From NCBI RefSeq assembly GCF_042432445.1, contig NZ_JBHLXE010000108.1:62001-126000 (forward strand): a stretch of DNA of 64,000 bases, read 5' to 3'. Made by a program: the position numbers and the translations under genes. Positions 7,855 through 17,380 of the stretch are shown here, piece by piece; position 1 is the first letter of the stretch; each line of letters starts with the position of its first letter. The stretch comes from Thorsellia kenyensis. Its GTDB lineage: Bacteria; Pseudomonadota; Gammaproteobacteria; Enterobacterales; Thorselliaceae. A model generated the notes under the pieces. The model was not told the origin of the DNA, did no database searches, and saw only the letters and a program-made list of their open reading frames with translations.

Positions 7855-8775
7855 TTAGATTTTATCTAACCAACCCCATTTATCTTCTGTTTTACCATTA
7901 AATAATCCAAAGAAAGCAGACTGGATTTTTTCTGTCACAGGGCCACGTTTACCGATACCGACTTGAATACCATCCACAGAGCGAACAGGCGTAATTTCAG
8001 CAGCTGTTCCTGTCATGAAGACTTCATCAGCTAAATAGAGCGATTCACGAGAAAGAGTTTGTTCTCTGATTTCAAAACCGAGTGATTTTGCAATTTTGAT
8101 GATAGCATCGCGGGTGATTCCAGGCAGTGCTGAAGACGTGAATGGAGGGGTAAAAATAATACCATCCTTAATTTGGAATAAGTTTTCACCTGCCCCTTCT
8201 GAGATATATCCATTTACATCTAATGCAATACCTTCTTGGTAGCCGTGACGTCTCGCTTCGCTTCCCACCAATAAAGAAGAGAGATAGTTACCACCTGCTT
8301 TAGCTGCTGTAGGTATGGTATTAGGTGCTGCACGATTCCATGAGCTGACCATTGCATCAATTCCATTTTCTAGTGCTTCTTCGCCAAGATATGCACCCCA
8401 AGGGAATGCAGCGATAATGACATCTGTCGTATATCCAGGAGGTGGATTAACGCCCATTCCTACATCACCTATAAAAGCAAGTGGTCTAATGTAGGCACTT
8501 TTAAGATTATTACGACGAAGAGTTTCACGGCATGCTTCCATTAATTCATCAACGGTATATTTGATGGGCATACGATAAATTTTTGCTGAATCGTGAAGGC
8601 GCTGCATATGCTCTCTATGACGAAAAACGGCGGGGCCAATGTGAGTGTCATAGCAACGAACACCTTCAAAAACGGAAGTACCATAATGTAGGGCATGTGA
8701 CATCACATGGACTTTAGCGTCTTGCCAGGCAACCATCTCACCATTGAACCAAATAAAATCTGCTTTTTTTGTCAT
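7855..8775 (-). CDS. ilvE: Branched-chain amino acid aminotransferase
   Basis: Catalyses the last step of Val, Leu and Ile synthesis, transferring the amino group of glutamate to the 2-oxo acids. The 306 residues fit the fold-type IV PLP family: ADFIWFNGEMVAW, YGTSVFEGVRCYDT, AYIRPLAFIGDVGMG, the PLP lysine in AAKAGGNYLSS, and EVFMTGTAAEITPV. The start has AAGGAT at good spacing. It is not in an ilvGMEDA operon; the other ilv genes here (ilvC, ilvBN) lie 11-17 kb away. Confidence 0.96.
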   Translation of the reverse strand: MTKKADFIWFNGEMVAWQDAKVHVMSHALHYGTSVFEGVRCYDTHIGPAVFRHREHMQRLHDSAKIYRMPIKYTVDELMEACRETLRRNNLKSAYIRPLAFIGDVGMGVNPPPGYTTDVIIAAFPWGAYLGEEALENGIDAMVSSWNRAAPNTIPTAAKAGGNYLSSLLVGSEARRHGYQEGIALDVNGYISEGAGENLFQIKDGIIFTPPFTSSALPGITRDAIIKIAKSLGFEIREQTLSRESLYLADEVFMTGTAAEITPVRSVDGIQVGIGKRGPVTEKIQSAFFGLFNGKTEDKWGWLDKI

Positions 8776-8946
8776 AGTATTATCCTTATTAAAAAAGAGG
8801 TTATTGAAACTAAATTATGATTATTTTTTTAAATCAACCGATTGCTATTTGTCGGTTTTTGTTTACCTTGATAATTATTTATCTATTCCTAAACAGTATT
8901 TAATTAGGTACCTTATAGAGCAGTAGGTGACCTGTTATTTTGTATG

Positions 8947-9714
8947 TTAAAAAATTTTTTCGCCAAAGTGAAATAATATGCTTTGTCCAGGTTCAATTTT
9001 TTGCCAATCCTCATTTTTAGTAAGCGGTTGTGTTGCAACTATAGTGACCACATCATTTGGGGTTGTTTCTTTTTTAAAATCTACTTCCAGTTCGTGATCT
9101 AATAATACCGCCTTACCAAAAGGTGCTCTTCGGGTAAGATAGTATAGGTTATTAGAACAGCTACAAAACAGATATTCCCCATCAGAAAGTAGAATGTTGA
9201 ACACACCCTTTTTTCTTACTTCATCAGCATAGCTCGCGACGAACTTAAATACGGCAGGCCAGCTGGCAGGCTTTCTTTTGTATTTAGATTGCAGCACATG
9301 CAGCAACCCACAGAATGCATGTTCGCTATCAGTTGTACCAACGGGTGTAAAATGGCCTGTAGGAATTGCTTTAAATCCTTTAAGTTGGCCATTATGAGCA
9401 TATGTCCAATATTTACCCTGCCATTCTCGAATAAAAGGGTGGGTGTTTTCTAAATTAACTTCACCTGAATTTGCTTGTCTGATGTGTGAAATAATGGTGG
9501 TTGATTTAATTGGGTAGGTTTTCACAAAATTTGCGATCGGTGAATTATAGCCGGGGTTTGGATCACGAAAAATACGGCAACCTTTTCCTTCATAAAAAGT
9601 TATACCCCAACCGTCACGATGCGGACCAGTCTTCCCCCCTCGTTGTATTAAACCACTAAAGCTAAAACAAATGTCGGTGGGAACATTTGCACTCATCCCT
9701 AATAATTCACACAT
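8947..9714 (-). CDS. yafJ: Class II glutamine amidotransferase, YafJ family
   Basis: 255 residues with an N-terminal nucleophile Cys at position 2 (MCELLGMSAN), then GGKTGPHRDGWGI, SHIRQANSGEVNLENTHPF, WTYAHNGQLKGF and GTTDSEHAFC. These are the Ntn-type glutaminase motifs. It is shorter than synthase-linked glutaminases and lacks a synthetase domain, so it probably supplies ammonia or acts on gamma-glutamyl compounds; its substrate is unknown. It follows der (83-base gap) and precedes ilvE on the same strand. Confidence 0.9.
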   Translation of the reverse strand: MCELLGMSANVPTDICFSFSGLIQRGGKTGPHRDGWGITFYEGKGCRIFRDPNPGYNSPIANFVKTYPIKSTTIISHIRQANSGEVNLENTHPFIREWQGKYWTYAHNGQLKGFKAIPTGHFTPVGTTDSEHAFCGLLHVLQSKYKRKPASWPAVFKFVASYADEVRKKGVFNILLSDGEYLFCSCSNNLYYLTRRAPFGKAVLLDHELEVDFKKETTPNDVVTIVATQPLTKNEDWQKIEPGQSILFHFGEKIF

Positions 9715-9797
9715 GACAATAAAAATCCTTTGAACTAAATGAAATTAATTGTTAACTTTTTTACGTTACTTAGCAAGCAAAATTATACGATCTCAGT

Positions 9798-11366
9798 TTA
9801 TTTTTTTATGTGAGCCATTAATCTTTTCCTTTTACGAATTTGGCTTGCTGTTAATTGATTACGTTTTCCTGCGTAAGGATTTTCGCTTTCTTTAAATTGT
9901 ATGCGAATTGGCGAACCCATCACTTTTAGAGATTTTCTGAAATAGTTCATTAAATAGCGTTTATAGCTGTCAGGAAGCGCATTGACTTGATTGCCGTGGA
10001 TCACAACAATAGGCGGGTTATATCCACCCGCATGCGCATATTTCATTTTAACTCGTCTGCCTCTTATCATAGGAGGTTGATGATCTTCAATTGCCATTTG
10101 CATGATACGGGTGAGTTTAGCTGTGCTTACGCGTTGGGTTGAGCAATCATACGCTTCGTTGACAAATGTAAATAAATTACCTACGCCACTGCCATGTAAT
10201 GCAGAGATGAAATGAATTCTTGCAAAATCAACAAAGCCTAATCTAGCTTCTAAGCCTTCTTTAACTTTTTCTCTATCTTCTTGAGACATGCCATCCCATT
10301 TATTGATTACTATGACAATAGAGCGACCGCTATTTAAAACAAATCCGAGTAAAGAAAGGTCTTGATCTGAAATCCCTTCTTTGGCATCAATCACTAAAAG
10401 CACCACATTGGAATCTTCTATTGCCTGAAGCGTTTTTATCACAGAGAATTTTTCTACGGTTTCGTGGATTTTACCTCGTTTTCTGACCCCTGCCGTATCG
10501 ATAATCACATAGTCTCTTTCATCCTTCTTTAGAGGAATATAAATACTATCTCTTGTCGTACCGGGCATATCAAAAACAATAACGCGATCTTCTCCTAATA
10601 AGCGATTTGTTAGTGTTGATTTACCTACATTAGGCCGTCCTATTATGGCTATTTTAATAGGTAAATCTGTTTGAGGATTAAATGCTACTTCTTCTTCCCC
10701 ATCCCCTGCGGCAATTTGTTCTTCAAGCTTGGCAATTTCATCATCGCTAAGCGGTTCTTCATCAGTTGTATCTAAGAGACCTTCTGATAATTTTGCTTCT
10801 AAAATCTCATCATCGGAAATACCTGTCTCTTCTTCATTAAGTTTTGATTCTTGCGCTAATCGTTGTTGTAATGATTCACTAAAAGGGAGTAGGGCATCTT
10901 CGAGTAAGCGAATGACACCACGCCCATGCGCTGCGGCAATTGGGTAAATTTCCCCAAGACCTAATGTATAAAAATCTGACATGGCGACATCAGGATCTAG
11001 ACCATCGGTTTTATTTACGACCACAAATGTAGGTTTTTTTCGCTCTCTGAGGTGTTGCGTAATAAGGTGATCGGCAGGCATCAGACCTGAACGTCCATCT
11101 ACCATAAATAAAACAACATCAGCTTCTTCAATCGCAAGAAGTGATTGTTCAGCCATATGTGTTTCAACCCCAACTTCAGTGCCATCGATTCCGCCTGTAT
11201 CAATCAGAATAAAAGATTGATCGGCATAATTTGCATGACCATATTTTCTGTCTCTAGTCAAACCAGGAAAATCGGCAACCAATGCATCTCGTGTTTTAGT
11301 TAATCTATTAAATAATGTTGATTTACCTACATTGGGTCTACCTACTAGTGCGACTACTGGAATCAT
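9798..11366 (-). CDS. der: Ribosome biogenesis GTPase Der (EngA)
   Basis: A double-GTPase needed for 50S ribosomal subunit maturation. The chosen start (MIPVVALVGRPNVGKS) gives 522 residues, and an upstream extension in the same frame is unlike the family. G domain 1 (~1-170) has GRPNVGKST, DFPGLTRD and NKTD. An unusually long acidic linker (~185-235) is followed by G domain 2 (~240-415) with GRPNVGKST, DMPGTTRD, DTAGVRKRGK and NKWD, then the KH-like domain. It is the last gene of the rodZ-ispG-hisS-yfgM-bamB-der order, but a strong terminator separates it from bamB, so it may have its own promoter. Confidence 0.97.
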   Translation of the reverse strand: MIPVVALVGRPNVGKSTLFNRLTKTRDALVADFPGLTRDRKYGHANYADQSFILIDTGGIDGTEVGVETHMAEQSLLAIEEADVVLFMVDGRSGLMPADHLITQHLRERKKPTFVVVNKTDGLDPDVAMSDFYTLGLGEIYPIAAAHGRGVIRLLEDALLPFSESLQQRLAQESKLNEEETGISDDEILEAKLSEGLLDTTDEEPLSDDEIAKLEEQIAAGDGEEEVAFNPQTDLPIKIAIIGRPNVGKSTLTNRLLGEDRVIVFDMPGTTRDSIYIPLKKDERDYVIIDTAGVRKRGKIHETVEKFSVIKTLQAIEDSNVVLLVIDAKEGISDQDLSLLGFVLNSGRSIVIVINKWDGMSQEDREKVKEGLEARLGFVDFARIHFISALHGSGVGNLFTFVNEAYDCSTQRVSTAKLTRIMQMAIEDHQPPMIRGRRVKMKYAHAGGYNPPIVVIHGNQVNALPDSYKRYLMNYFRKSLKVMGSPIRIQFKESENPYAGKRNQLTASQIRKRKRLMAHIKK

Positions 11367-11408
11367 AATTCTTTTAAACCTACATTGAATGGCACAAATT
11401 TTTGCGCA

Positions 11409-11448
11409 TAAAAATAAAAACGGCTGCTTAAAAATCATCAAGCAGCCG
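11409..11448 (-). terminator. Rho-independent terminator between bamB and der
   Basis: A 9-bp perfect stem (CGGCTGCTT / AAGCAGCCG at 11421-11429 and 11440-11448), followed leftward by a T-rich run (TTTTTATTTTT). It lies 45 bases past the bamB stop and about 40 before the der start. Confidence 0.85.
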
Positions 11449-11493
11449 CTAAGATATCTCAGTGATTATTAGACGTTAATTTTGCAAAAAATT

Positions 11494-12690
11494 TTAACGT
11501 TCAATAGCATAAACAGACCCATTACGGGCTTGTAATATCACTTTATTACCTACTGTAATTGGGTTGGCAATAAATCCAGAGCTGTCTAATTTTTCTTTAG
11601 ATACAAACGTACCTGTTTTTTTATCTAGCCAGAACACAAAACCTTCACCATCTGCTACCACAATATTATTACCGACTAAAGCAGGTCCAGTGACAAAACG
11701 CTTGTTGAGGCTTTCTTGCTTCCAAATTAACTGGTGATCATCAGTATTTAAAGCATAGATAATATCATTTTGATCAGTGAGATAAATCACTTCATCAGTC
11801 ACAATAAAGTCGCGAATTGAGCCATATTCTGCCCTCCATATCGCTGCTCCTGAATCAAAATCAAATGCAACAAACATACTATTGTAGGCAATTGCATACA
11901 CTATGCCATTATGAAAAACAGGCTCTGAGTCAATGTCACCTAATTGATCGATTTCAGTAGCACCGACCGGCTCAGCGACACGCTCCTGCCAGACTAATTG
12001 ACCTAAATCAAAAGTAAAGGCATTGATTCTGCCATTATCACCACCTACAACAACAAACTTATCTTCAATAGTAATAGGAGAAGATTGGCCTCTTAATGTT
12101 AATACAGGAGTGTCTAGAGTAGCGCGCCATATTTCCGCACCAGAATTAATATCTAAAGACTGAAGAATACCATTAGTTGATACCACTAAAATTTTATCTT
12201 TTTGCACCGTAGGTCGAGCTATTATTTCTCCTGCAACAGGGACATCTAGAGCGATTGAGCCATCATTAGCATTTAATACAAATAAGCGACCTCTCTCGGT
12301 ACCGATGTAAACTTTATCTTGGTGGAATGTTACTCCCCCTGATAATAGTGCGGATTTTCTGCGAGAAAGTAGTCCTTCTGATTCAGAAAGTTGAACTTCC
12401 CAAAGTGTTTTGCCAGAATCAAGGCTAAGAGCAGTCACTTTGCCTTGTCTGTCAGCAGCATAGATAATTCCATTGGCATGTGCAGGTCTGAGTGTAGAAT
12501 AATATTCTCCTGTCCCTTTGCCAACAGAGGAATCCCATGCTGTTCTTGTTTCAAATTCAGGAAGGAACTCAGGAACTGGAGCCATGACTTCAAGTTCTTC
12601 ACTAAAAGGATTAAGAGATTTAAGTGTAGAACACCCACTGAGTAATGAAATAGAAAGTACACTCACAAGTAAACTATAGCGCATGCGCAT
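11494..12690 (-). CDS. bamB: Outer membrane protein assembly factor BamB (lipoprotein)
   Basis: Part of the BAM complex that inserts beta-barrel proteins in the outer membrane. The 398-residue protein has a lipoprotein signal with lipobox LLSGC (Cys about residue 20). It then has an eight-bladed PQQ-type beta-propeller seen as repeated blocks such as LDSGKTLWEV, INSGAEIWRA, FDSGAAIWRA and IYALNTDD. It ends in NGSVYAIER. A GAGG sits at proper distance for ATG 12690; another ATG two codons later is possible. It is 10 bases from yfgM, so the two are co-transcribed. Confidence 0.95.
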   Translation of the reverse strand: MRMRYSLLVSVLSISLLSGCSTLKSLNPFSEELEVMAPVPEFLPEFETRTAWDSSVGKGTGEYYSTLRPAHANGIIYAADRQGKVTALSLDSGKTLWEVQLSESEGLLSRRKSALLSGGVTFHQDKVYIGTERGRLFVLNANDGSIALDVPVAGEIIARPTVQKDKILVVSTNGILQSLDINSGAEIWRATLDTPVLTLRGQSSPITIEDKFVVVGGDNGRINAFTFDLGQLVWQERVAEPVGATEIDQLGDIDSEPVFHNGIVYAIAYNSMFVAFDFDSGAAIWRAEYGSIRDFIVTDEVIYLTDQNDIIYALNTDDHQLIWKQESLNKRFVTGPALVGNNIVVADGEGFVFWLDKKTGTFVSKEKLDSSGFIANPITVGNKVILQARNGSVYAIER

Positions 12691-12700
12691 GTGATTTGCC

Positions 12701-13348
12701 TCAACTTGGTAAATTATTTAATTTTACGCGCAGGTATTCTTGAATAGAAGGATCTGCGACGGTAATTGCTTGTTCATAGAGTTTTCGAGCTTCTTGGATA
12801 TCCCCTTTTCTTTTGAGAATGTCCGCTTTTAATTCGAAACGGTTAGCTCCCCACTCATTAGTAGGGATTGTGTTGAGTGTCGCTATTGCGTCATCAAACT
12901 TTTTTTGTTCTGATTGTAAATTAGCAAGCATGTAATTAATGCTGCTAGCCAAGTTTTTGTCGATGTTTTTTCTAGACACATCTGACAAAACAGCTTCAGC
13001 TTCTTTGAAAGATTTTTCAGCGGCGAGCTCTTTAGCGAAGGCCAAGGCCACAATACCGACATAATTGCTTTCATCCGTTTTTAAATAGGCACGAATTTGT
13101 TCATAAGTCTTTTGTTTTTCAGGGTTTTCAGTCCCTTCTTCAACAATTAATTCCTTGCTTTTATTCAATGCTGTTATGGTGGTGTAATATTCAGCGGCTT
13201 CATTTTGGACTGTTTTGACTTGATGCTTTTCATAAAAATTCCATCCCACTAACCCGCCAACACCGATAACAATCCCAACAGTAATAGCAATACCATTTTC
13301 TTTTAGGAATGTTTTAAATTGGTCAAATTGTTCATTATCCGTTTGCAT
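12701..13348 (-). CDS. yfgM: YfgM, SecYEG ancillary/periplasmic TPR protein
   Basis: 215 residues. A short cytoplasmic N-terminus (FDQFKTFLKENG) precedes one membrane segment (about 17-38) and a periplasmic tetratricopeptide-like helical domain to the end. E. coli YfgM associates with the Sec translocon and PpiD and modulates periplasmic chaperone transfer. It is located between hisS and bamB, as in E. coli. Confidence 0.92.
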   Translation of the reverse strand: MQTDNEQFDQFKTFLKENGIAITVGIVIGVGGLVGWNFYEKHQVKTVQNEAAEYYTTITALNKSKELIVEEGTENPEKQKTYEQIRAYLKTDESNYVGIVALAFAKELAAEKSFKEAEAVLSDVSRKNIDKNLASSINYMLANLQSEQKKFDDAIATLNTIPTNEWGANRFELKADILKRKGDIQEARKLYEQAITVADPSIQEYLRVKLNNLPS

Positions 13349-13459
13349 TTAGATTACCTGCATCTTATCGCGAATTTTGTGCTAGATTCACTATTTAGTT
13401 TATTATCGATTCAATTAAATACCGAGTTAGATTATAAAGTAAATAGTTTAATTAGCGTA

Positions 13460-14731
13460 TTAATTAATGTTATTTTCTAAAAATTCTATCACATCTTTTA
13501 AATTTAGCGTAATTTGCTCGCCCGATATGAGAGATTTAATTGTTATTTTATCTTGAGTTAATTCCTCTTCTCCAAGAATAATAGCAAATTTAGCTTTATG
13601 CTTATCTGCGCGAGTAAATTGTTTTTTTATGTTTCCACCTCCGTGGTTGACCATAAATTTTAATTGAGGTAGTTGATTTCTCAATGATTCAGTAACTTTA
13701 ATCACAAGAGATTCATCATTACACGCATTTACAACATAAACATCGATTGTATTACCATCGAATAAAGATGGGTTCAGCTGATTGACTAAGAGAATGAGTC
13801 GTTCCATACCCATGGCAAACCCTACTGCAGGTGTTGCTTTGCCGCCGAGTTGCTGAACCAAGCCATCGTATCTTCCTCCAGCACAGACTGTGCCTTGGGC
13901 GCCTAATTCTGTGGTCACCCACTCAAATACTGTACGATTGTAGTAATCTAATCCTCTAACAAGTCTTTGATTAATTTTAAAATCAATGCCATTTATAGAT
14001 AAAATATGGCACAAGCGCTCAAAATGTTCTTTAGATTCAGTTTCTAAAAAATCAAACAAGTCAGGAGCATCGGCTAAAATCTTTTGCACTTCAGGGTTTT
14101 TACTGTCGAGTATTCTTAAAGGATTCGTATCTAATCGCCTTAAGCAGTCTTCATCTAAAGCATCCTTGTGTTGAGATAAAAATTCAACTAGGGCTTTTTT
14201 ATAGTTTGCTCTTTCCTCTAACGAACCGATAGAATTAAGTTCTAATGTAACGTGCTCATCAATCCCTAAGTTTTTCCACCATCTTGCCGTCATGATAATT
14301 AATTCAGCATCTATATCGGGTCCTTGTAATCCAAATACTTCGACACCTAATTGATTAAACTGTCTATATCGGCCTTTCTGAGGTCTTTCATAGCGGAACA
14401 TAGGACCTAAGTACCAAAGGCGTTGTTCTTGGTTGTAAAGTAGTCCGTGTTCAATTCCTGCTCTGACACATCCTGCTGTACCTTCAGGTCTAAGAGTAAG
14501 ACTTTCGCCTCCTCTGTCTTCAAAAGAGTACATCTCCTTTTCTACGACATCAGTCACTTCACCAATGGCTCGGTTGAACAAAGGAGTATGTTCTACAATT
14601 GGAAGGCGGATTTCATTGAACCCGTATTGCGTCAAGACCATTTTTAACTGTGTTTCTAGGATCTGCCACTGCTTTGCTTCTTCAGGAAGAAGATCATTCA
14701 TTCCTCGGATGGCTTGAATAGTTTTACTCAT
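13460..14731 (-). CDS. hisS: Histidyl-tRNA synthetase
   Basis: Charges tRNA-His. The 423 residues match the class II enzyme. Motifs seen are QAIRGMNDLLP at the start, TLRPEGTAGCVRA, RYERPQKGRYRQFNQ (motif 2 loop), LVRGLDYYNRTVFEW, the histidine-specific CAGGRYDGL, AVGFAMGMERL (motif 3) and a C-terminal anticodon-binding domain. It is 33 bases downstream of ispG in the same operon-like run. Confidence 0.98.
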   Translation of the reverse strand: MSKTIQAIRGMNDLLPEEAKQWQILETQLKMVLTQYGFNEIRLPIVEHTPLFNRAIGEVTDVVEKEMYSFEDRGGESLTLRPEGTAGCVRAGIEHGLLYNQEQRLWYLGPMFRYERPQKGRYRQFNQLGVEVFGLQGPDIDAELIIMTARWWKNLGIDEHVTLELNSIGSLEERANYKKALVEFLSQHKDALDEDCLRRLDTNPLRILDSKNPEVQKILADAPDLFDFLETESKEHFERLCHILSINGIDFKINQRLVRGLDYYNRTVFEWVTTELGAQGTVCAGGRYDGLVQQLGGKATPAVGFAMGMERLILLVNQLNPSLFDGNTIDVYVVNACNDESLVIKVTESLRNQLPQLKFMVNHGGGNIKKQFTRADKHKAKFAIILGEEELTQDKITIKSLISGEQITLNLKDVIEFLENNIN

Positions 14732-14764
14732 AACGTCTTCTTTTAATTTTTTAATTGTTAATAG

Positions 14765-15865
14765 TTAGAGAATTCGATTTTTATCTAACAACGATGCCTT
14801 TTGCCTAATTTTTGCCTCAAGAGCATCTATAATATCGGTATTATCAAATCTTTCTTTTTGACGAATACCCTCATCGTAAAAGCCACTTTTTTTATGGCCT
14901 CCAGTGACTCCTAGAGTAGAAATCAGGGCTTCTCCTGGGCCATTCACAACGCACCCAATGATAGAAACATCCATCGGTGTAATAATATCTTCTAATCGTT
15001 CTTCTAAAGCATTTACTGTTGCGATCACATCAAATTCTTGTCTCGAGCAAGTAGGGCATGCAATAAAATTGATACCTCTTGATCTTATTCTTAGAGATTT
15101 TAGTATATCAAATCCTACTTTAACTTCTTCTACAGGATCAGCAGCCAATGAAATTCTGATAGTATCTCCTATCCCTTCAGCTAAAAGTAAACCTAACCCT
15201 ATGGAAGATTTTACTGCACCACTTCTCATGCCACCTGCCTCTGTGATACCCAGGTGCAAAGGCTGTTGGATTTCTTTAGCAAGAAGGCGGTATGCTCCTA
15301 CTGCTAAAAATACATCGGACGCTTTTACACTAACTTTAAAGTGTTCAAAATTGAGTTTATCGAGTATATCCACATGACGCATAGCTGATTCCACTAGTGC
15401 CTCTGGTGTAGGTTCACCGTATTTTTCTTGGATATCTTTTTCAAGTGATCCGCCATTCACACCAATTCTGATGGGAATGTTTTTATCTCGTGCGCAATCT
15501 ACTACCGCTCTAATACGCTCTTGATTACCAATATTACCTGGATTAATTCTAAGGCAGTCAACACCATATTCTGCAACTTTAAGCGCGATACGATAATCGA
15601 AATGAATATCTGCAACCAAAGGGACAGTGACTTGACTTTTTATAAGTTTAAAGGCTTCAGCTGCATCCATTGTAGGCACAGAGACCCTAACGATATCTAC
15701 CCCTACTCTTTCAAGACGTTTAATTTGGTTAACAGTTTCTATGACATCGGTAGTTTTTGTATTTGTCATTGATTGTACAGCAATCGGTGCACCGTCTCCA
15801 ATAGGCACTTTACCCACATAAATTCTTTTAGACGCTCTGCGTTTAATTTGATTTTCTTGGTGCAT
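14765..15865 (-). CDS. ispG: 4-hydroxy-3-methylbut-2-enyl diphosphate synthase (IspG/GcpE)
   Basis: An iron-sulfur enzyme of the MEP isoprenoid route. The 366 residues match the short bacterial form. It has an N-terminal TIM barrel (PIAVQSMTNTKTTD, VADIHFDYRIA, LRINPGNIG). The C-terminal cluster domain has Cys ligands in IACPTCSRQ and GCVVNGPGE, and a conserved Glu there. It lies 8 bases after rodZ. The next MEP enzyme, ispH, is at 62278-63231. Confidence 0.98.
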   Translation of the reverse strand: MHQENQIKRRASKRIYVGKVPIGDGAPIAVQSMTNTKTTDVIETVNQIKRLERVGVDIVRVSVPTMDAAEAFKLIKSQVTVPLVADIHFDYRIALKVAEYGVDCLRINPGNIGNQERIRAVVDCARDKNIPIRIGVNGGSLEKDIQEKYGEPTPEALVESAMRHVDILDKLNFEHFKVSVKASDVFLAVGAYRLLAKEIQQPLHLGITEAGGMRSGAVKSSIGLGLLLAEGIGDTIRISLAADPVEEVKVGFDILKSLRIRSRGINFIACPTCSRQEFDVIATVNALEERLEDIITPMDVSIIGCVVNGPGEALISTLGVTGGHKKSGFYDEGIRQKERFDNTDIIDALEAKIRQKASLLDKNRIL

Positions 15866-15873
15866 AGATTGAA

Positions 15874-16935
15874 TTACTCGACTTTAGGTAGTGTAAATTT
15901 AGCTACAGCGTTAGTTTTGATATATTCACTCATATCAACAGCGCTGCCATTGAATGTTATAGATACCGCACTAGGAGCACCAATTTTTAACTTATAAGGT
16001 TCTCCTCCGGTAAAAGAGAGTGATTCACCTTGTTTTTTAAGGCCTGAGAATATAATTTTATTTGAAGCATCTCTGACTTCAAGCCAACAATTTGCCACAA
16101 ATTCAAATACAATCCCGGAACTGTTTTCGTTACTGACAGGTGAGTTAGTTTCACTGATGCCAGAATTTTCAATGACATAGCTTGAGGTCGAGTGATTGGC
16201 TAACGACTGGCTAATCGCTTGGTTTAAGGTAGCATCATCAATTTCACCTTGCGCGTTAGTAATCGAATTAGGGTCTAAAAGGGGTGAGCCTAGTTGATTA
16301 GTGCTGTTTATGTTCACACCAAGTGGATCGTTGATTTGTCCTGCTGTAGATAGAGGAAGATCTATAGGTGCGATAGAGGTTATGGCAGATTCATTAGCTC
16401 CAGGGTTAACTGATTGTGTGTCGATAGTTTCAGTTTGGGTGTCAGTAATATTGATATCTATGGGCGTAGGTATTGAACCATCAATATTAGTTTGTTGTTT
16501 TGTATTTATTTGGTAATCCTGAAACCACCATGCTGCGGTCACACCTACAGTAGTAAATACGATGAGTGCAGAAAATACTTTAAAAAACCTATCACGTCTA
16601 CGCTTTCTTTTTTCTAGAGAAAAAGATTTCAAAGGTTTTGATATGGCTAATTCAGTAGGTTCTTGATGTTCAATCAAATTTAAAACAACAGATTCTTTAA
16701 TTCCGAGTAGTTTAGCATAAGAACGTATGTAGCCTCTAAGGAAAGTAGGGGCAATATGATAAATATCGTCTTGCTCGATTTGAACTATTAGACTGTTTTT
16801 TAAGTGTAATTTTTTTGCAACAGAATCAATTGTTAAATCTTGTTTCTCTCTTTCTTCCTTAAAAATTTTCCCTAAGGTAATGAGGTTATTCTGTGCTGTT
16901 GTGTTTTCATGAGTGTTATTAAATTCTGTATTCAT
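15874..16935 (-). CDS. rodZ: Cell-shape protein RodZ
   Basis: An MreB partner in the rod-shape complex. The 353 residues comprise a cytoplasmic Cro/CI-like HTH (about 20-88, with GKIFKEEREKQDLTIDSVA and FLRGYIRSYAKLLGI), a basic juxtamembrane patch (KRKRRRDR), one membrane helix (about 119-138), a long Ser/Thr/Asn-rich periplasmic linker, and a C-terminal DUF4115 beta domain (about 270-350). First gene of the rodZ-ispG-hisS-yfgM-bamB set. The pilF/rlmN genes that precede it in E. coli are absent here; rlmN is at 41446. Confidence 0.95.
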   Translation of the reverse strand: MNTEFNNTHENTTAQNNLITLGKIFKEEREKQDLTIDSVAKKLHLKNSLIVQIEQDDIYHIAPTFLRGYIRSYAKLLGIKESVVLNLIEHQEPTELAISKPLKSFSLEKRKRRRDRFFKVFSALIVFTTVGVTAAWWFQDYQINTKQQTNIDGSIPTPIDINITDTQTETIDTQSVNPGANESAITSIAPIDLPLSTAGQINDPLGVNINSTNQLGSPLLDPNSITNAQGEIDDATLNQAISQSLANHSTSSYVIENSGISETNSPVSNENSSGIVFEFVANCWLEVRDASNKIIFSGLKKQGESLSFTGGEPYKLKIGAPSAVSITFNGSAVDMSEYIKTNAVAKFTLPKVE

Positions 16936-17380
16936 TTTTTAGTCTTCTCGACACTGATAGGGTGTTATTAGGCAGAAGGACAACTCTGTGGAGTATTTTC
17001 CAATCATATTACCTAAAAAATTTAGTTAAGCTGTCATTAACTGACATGCAAATTCGATTAGTTGATAATATCTTAAGTGAAGTAGTTCACTTTTATCACA
17101 CTAGCCAAAAAAGACTTAATATAAGAGTGCTTTGGCTAATATAATTAAAAACACGAATAGTAAATCAGAATTATCTATACCTGTCGAGCTTATGTTATTG
17201 AAAAAAATAAAAAAATTAGGGTGAATTTTAATTTATTTTTTGTTTAACAAAAAAACATTTAGAAACACTTTAAGGGTAGCGATTTTTACACTAAACAATC
17301 CTATAAAATGCTTTCTATTGTAGCCTTTTATAGGATTAAAAATCAAATTTAATCACTCATTAAAGAAGATAAATTTCTTA
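16936..17380. other. Intergenic region between rodZ and orn
   Basis: 445 bases without a convincing gene. It should hold the rodZ promoter on the minus strand. It has an 8-bp inverted repeat (17102-17109 / 17131-17138) and the long repeat listed separately. A 60-codon open frame at 16962 is probably chance. Confidence 0.4.
17297..17337. repeat. Inverted repeat, 12-bp perfect arms, downstream of orn
   Basis: AATCCTATAAAA (17297-17308) and TTTTATAGGATT (17326-17337) around a 17-base loop. It lies 44 bases beyond the orn stop on the transcribed strand. No U-tract follows, so it probably works as an mRNA 3'-end hairpin or is a weak terminator. Confidence 0.5.

Noticed and set aside
16962..17144. 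A 60-codon open frame upstream of rodZ
   Set aside because: Starts inside the rodZ promoter area, has no Shine-Dalgarno and shows no family motifs.
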